A program made the position numbers and the translations under genes. The notes below the pieces were generated by a model. The model ran no database searches, was not told where the DNA came from, and saw nothing but the letters and a program-made list of their open reading frames with translations. This document shows, in pieces, positions 61,925-64,000 of a stretch of 64,000 nucleotides of DNA. The stretch lies in the NCBI GenBank assembly GCA_017744515.1, contig JAGIBF010000020.1, positions 1 to 64,000 on the forward strand, written 5' to 3'. Positions within the stretch are counted from its first letter, which is position 1. Each line of letters begins with the position of its first letter. The DNA comes from Niastella sp. GTDB taxonomy: Bacteria; Bacteroidota; Bacteroidia; Chitinophagales; Chitinophagaceae.

Positions 61925-63820
61925 ATGAAGAAATTTGTCTTATACATAACAATCCTGCTGTTCATCGTAACTGTGATCACTGCCTGTAAGCGCGATTTTC
62001 TCAATACGAAACCGCTTGACAGGGTTTCTTCTGCCGATGCCTGGAAAGACGGACCGCTGGCGGAAGCATTTGTCACCGGCATCTACGCCGGTCTCGGGCA
62101 GGGTGGTTTCGATGAACAGATGCTGGCTTCTTTATCTGATGAGGCTGTATTTACGCATCCCGGCCGTGGCATCAATGTGGTTACCGAGGGAACGCTCAAT
62201 CCCTCTAACGTAGGTTGGGTAAACGTGAATTATCGCTGGGGCAAGGATGGCGGCAATAATGATATGTATTCCAAGATCCGGGCTACCAACCTGGCTATTG
62301 AAAACCTGCGCACCGCCACCTTCGAAAATGTAGATGGCCTGAAGGATCGCCTGAAGGGTGAAGCGCATTTTCTGCGTGCTTTCTTTTATCATCAACTGGT
62401 GCGCTACTATGGCGCCGTGCCCATCGTGAGCAGGTCTTATGGTCTGGGCGAAGATTATTCTATTGCGCGCAACACCTGGGACGAATGCGTCACCTTTATT
62501 CTTAAGGATTGCGATACGGCTGTGAACTTACTGAAGGGCAAGGATGGCAAATTGCCAGCGGGCAGGGCCAACGAACTGGCTGCGCTTTCGCTCAAATCGC
62601 GTATGTTGTTGTATGCAGCCAGTGACTTGCATGATATTCCTACTGCTAAAGCAAAGTCGACTGTGATCAACGCTTATACAAAGCCTGAATTGATCGGGTA
62701 TGTCAGTGGTGATCGTATTGCGCGGTGGACTGCTGCCAAGAATGCAGCCAAGGATATACTGGATAAGGCAGCAAGCCGTGGTTATAAAATGAACCTTGCC
62801 GCGCCTGTTTCTGCAGCAGAAGGCAAGAAGAATTATGTTTCGCTCTCCATGGGCGGCGGCAGCAAAAGTTCCGAAGCCGACAAGAGTGCTGAAACTGAGA
62901 TCTTCTTTGGCCGCTACTGGACGCTTGCCAAGGAAGAGGGTGGCATGCAGGTGGGCTTGTACAATGGACCCAACGGTTATCACAACTGGGCGGGTAATGC
63001 GCCGATTCAGCAACTGGTGGATGATTATGAGATGATGGATGGCAGCAAGTTCGACTGGAACAATCCAACGCATAAAGCATCGCCTTATGTAAACCGTGAC
63101 CCACGTCTTTATGCTTCGATCTTATTTGATGGGGCCGACTGGAAACCGCGCAGCATCGTATCGGGCAATGTGGACCCTGCTAACCAGATACAAACCGGCC
63201 GCTATGATATGGGTGGCACCTCATTGACTTCCGGACTGGATACCAGGGCCAGCAGTATCGAAAACTGGAATGGCAGCTGGACTGGTTATTATATGCGCAA
63301 GTTCATCGATCCCGATCCGGCTGTTGCCGATAACTATGTTCGTCAAACTATTCCCTGGCCTTTCTTCCGCTACACAGAAATTGCGTTCAATTATATAGAG
63401 GCTTGTATAGAACTTGGAGAAGACATTGAAGCACGGAACTGGCTCAATAAAATCCGTTTCCGTGCGGGTATGCCTGCCGTTACAGAAAGTGGCGCCGCTT
63501 TGAAGACGCGCTATCGTAATGAGCGACGCGTGGAGCTGGCTTATGAGGACCATCGCTACCACGATGCCCGCCGCTGGATGATAGCGCCCACTACGCTCGG
63601 CAGGAAGCTGGTGTATATGGATATAGTGGCTACGCTGAAGCCAGGCGCTACTGCTCCTTCGCCGTACAAACGTGATGAAACAAAGTATAATTATGTCTAT
63701 ACGCCTACTGAAGTGAATTCGCTGGAGAACAGGAAGTGGGATGATAAGATGTACTTCAGGCCAATTCCATTGGATGAGATGAATACGAACCTCAAGCTGT
63801 TTCAGAATCCGGGGTATTAG
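61925..63820 (+). CDS. SusD/RagB-family nutrient-binding lipoprotein
   Basis: Surface lipoprotein of 631 residues that caps the SusC barrel and binds the substrate. Signal peptide ending in the lipobox VITAC, then the typical KRDFLNTKPLDRVSSADAW start; the tetratricopeptide-like helical core includes GEAHFLRAFFYHQLVRYYGAVPIV, a family hallmark, and the C-terminal RNERRVELAYEDHRYHDARRW region, also a signature of RagB/SusD. It starts 12 bases after susC and is the last gene in the window; further operon members may follow beyond the right edge. Confidence 0.95.
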   Translation: MKKFVLYITILLFIVTVITACKRDFLNTKPLDRVSSADAWKDGPLAEAFVTGIYAGLGQGGFDEQMLASLSDEAVFTHPGRGINVVTEGTLNPSNVGWVNVNYRWGKDGGNNDMYSKIRATNLAIENLRTATFENVDGLKDRLKGEAHFLRAFFYHQLVRYYGAVPIVSRSYGLGEDYSIARNTWDECVTFILKDCDTAVNLLKGKDGKLPAGRANELAALSLKSRMLLYAASDLHDIPTAKAKSTVINAYTKPELIGYVSGDRIARWTAAKNAAKDILDKAASRGYKMNLAAPVSAAEGKKNYVSLSMGGGSKSSEADKSAETEIFFGRYWTLAKEEGGMQVGLYNGPNGYHNWAGNAPIQQLVDDYEMMDGSKFDWNNPTHKASPYVNRDPRLYASILFDGADWKPRSIVSGNVDPANQIQTGRYDMGGTSLTSGLDTRASSIENWNGSWTGYYMRKFIDPDPAVADNYVRQTIPWPFFRYTEIAFNYIEACIELGEDIEARNWLNKIRFRAGMPAVTESGAALKTRYRNERRVELAYEDHRYHDARRWMIAPTTLGRKLVYMDIVATLKPGATAPSPYKRDETKYNYVYTPTEVNSLENRKWDDKMYFRPIPLDEMNTNLKLFQNPGY

Positions 63821-63857
63821 GAAAGAATACAGCATTCAGAATACAGGATACAGAATG
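63821..63857 (+). repeat. Degenerate short repeat after the susD stop codon
   Basis: Right after the stop come units GAATACAG, ATTCAGAATACAGGATACAG and AATGG: a degenerate (A/G)ATACAG-type tract of six to eight base units. It is similar in kind to the tracts after 11659 and 37526. Confidence 0.45.
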
Positions 63858-63974
63858 GTCGATGAGATTTGGAAAACTTGACAGAAAGACCATTCGTTTA
63901 AAAAAAATAATACCAGAGCCTTAGCCTATCGTAGCAGTTTTTTTTTCGTTTGGTGTTTAGTTTTCGTTTGTAAA

Positions 63975-64000
63975 GTCAGGTCGCTCCGGGGCGACCTGAC
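63975..64000. other. Perfect 10-bp hairpin at the right edge
   Basis: GTCAGGTCGC (63975-63984) and GCGACCTGAC (63991-64000) pair perfectly around TCCGGG. The window ends at the last base of the right arm, so it cannot be seen whether T's follow (terminator) or whether it is another REP-like element or a longer repeat. It lies 155 bases after the susD stop codon. Confidence 0.6.

Noticed and set aside
1-64000. tRNA, rRNA or known riboswitch genes
   Set aside because: No cloverleaf, conserved T-loop or rRNA segment was recognised by eye in the gaps between genes; a covariance-model scan would be needed to exclude small RNAs.
1-64000. Insertion sequences, prophage or integrase genes
   Set aside because: No transposase, integrase or phage structural gene was found; the only mobile-like signals are short palindromic repeats and the degenerate NUMOD4 protein.

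Overview
The window looks like a chromosomal piece of a Bacteroidota bacterium, most likely family Chitinophagaceae (genus not determinable by eye). The evidence is type IX secretion C-terminal domains, a PorP/SprF protein, SusC/SusD and FecI/FecR genes, several TonB-dependent receptors with N-terminal carboxypeptidase-like domains, DUF4136 and YqgE proteins, starts without clear Shine-Dalgarno sites, and promoter elements of the Bacteroidota type (TTTG about 19 bases before TAnnTTTG). No tRNA, rRNA, CRISPR array, insertion sequence or prophage was seen.

Layout. 1-7570 (minus strand): the division and cell-wall (dcw) cluster mraZ-rsmH-ftsL-ftsI-murE-mraY-murD, with three 10-bp-phased MraZ boxes upstream of mraZ. 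8170-14345: housekeeping and envelope genes (queA, an orphan histidine kinase whose 3' end overlaps queA, yqgE, a beta-barrel protein, a DUF4136 lipoprotein, an MFS permease). 14612-16525: a secreted esterase with PKD-like repeats and a type IX sorting domain. 16672-22251: a compact operon for a UbiA-type phosphoribosyltransferase, DprE1-like oxidase, DprE2-like reductase and HAD phosphatase, divergent from a GT-C membrane glycosyltransferase. Together they look like a complete route to polyprenyl-phospho-arabinofuranose and its use, known best from mycobacteria. 22348-26078: GH38 mannosidase plus ROK kinase operon, with a promoter embedded in a perfect 17-bp inverted repeat and, further upstream, five 11-bp repeats. 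26661-28793: recG.

28986-37526: two long paralogous cell-surface proteins (ENKGQW domain, beta-propeller, four PKD domains, type B type IX sorting domain) on either side of a PorP/SprF partner; both begin with TTG. 37624-41832: amidohydrolase, aldo/keto reductase, a 59-residue membrane protein, a VOC protein and a NUMOD4/NUMOD1 protein with a broken HNH motif. 41916-46890: TonB receptor, very acidic lipoprotein and beta-propeller phytase, probably a phytate or organophosphate scavenging operon. 47328-56062: TPR/LuxR-type membrane regulator, an unknown secreted protein, methyltransferase, Oar-like receptor, Crp-family regulator, MFS permease. 56362-63820: a FecI sigma, FecR anti-sigma, SusC (with STN domain) and SusD system for uptake of an unknown glycan or other large nutrient.

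From about 22 kb to 50.6 kb the gaps between genes carry several families of REP-like palindromes, mostly between convergent genes and always in the same orientation. These, the arabinose-type cassette and the operator-like repeats are the most interesting non-routine signals.
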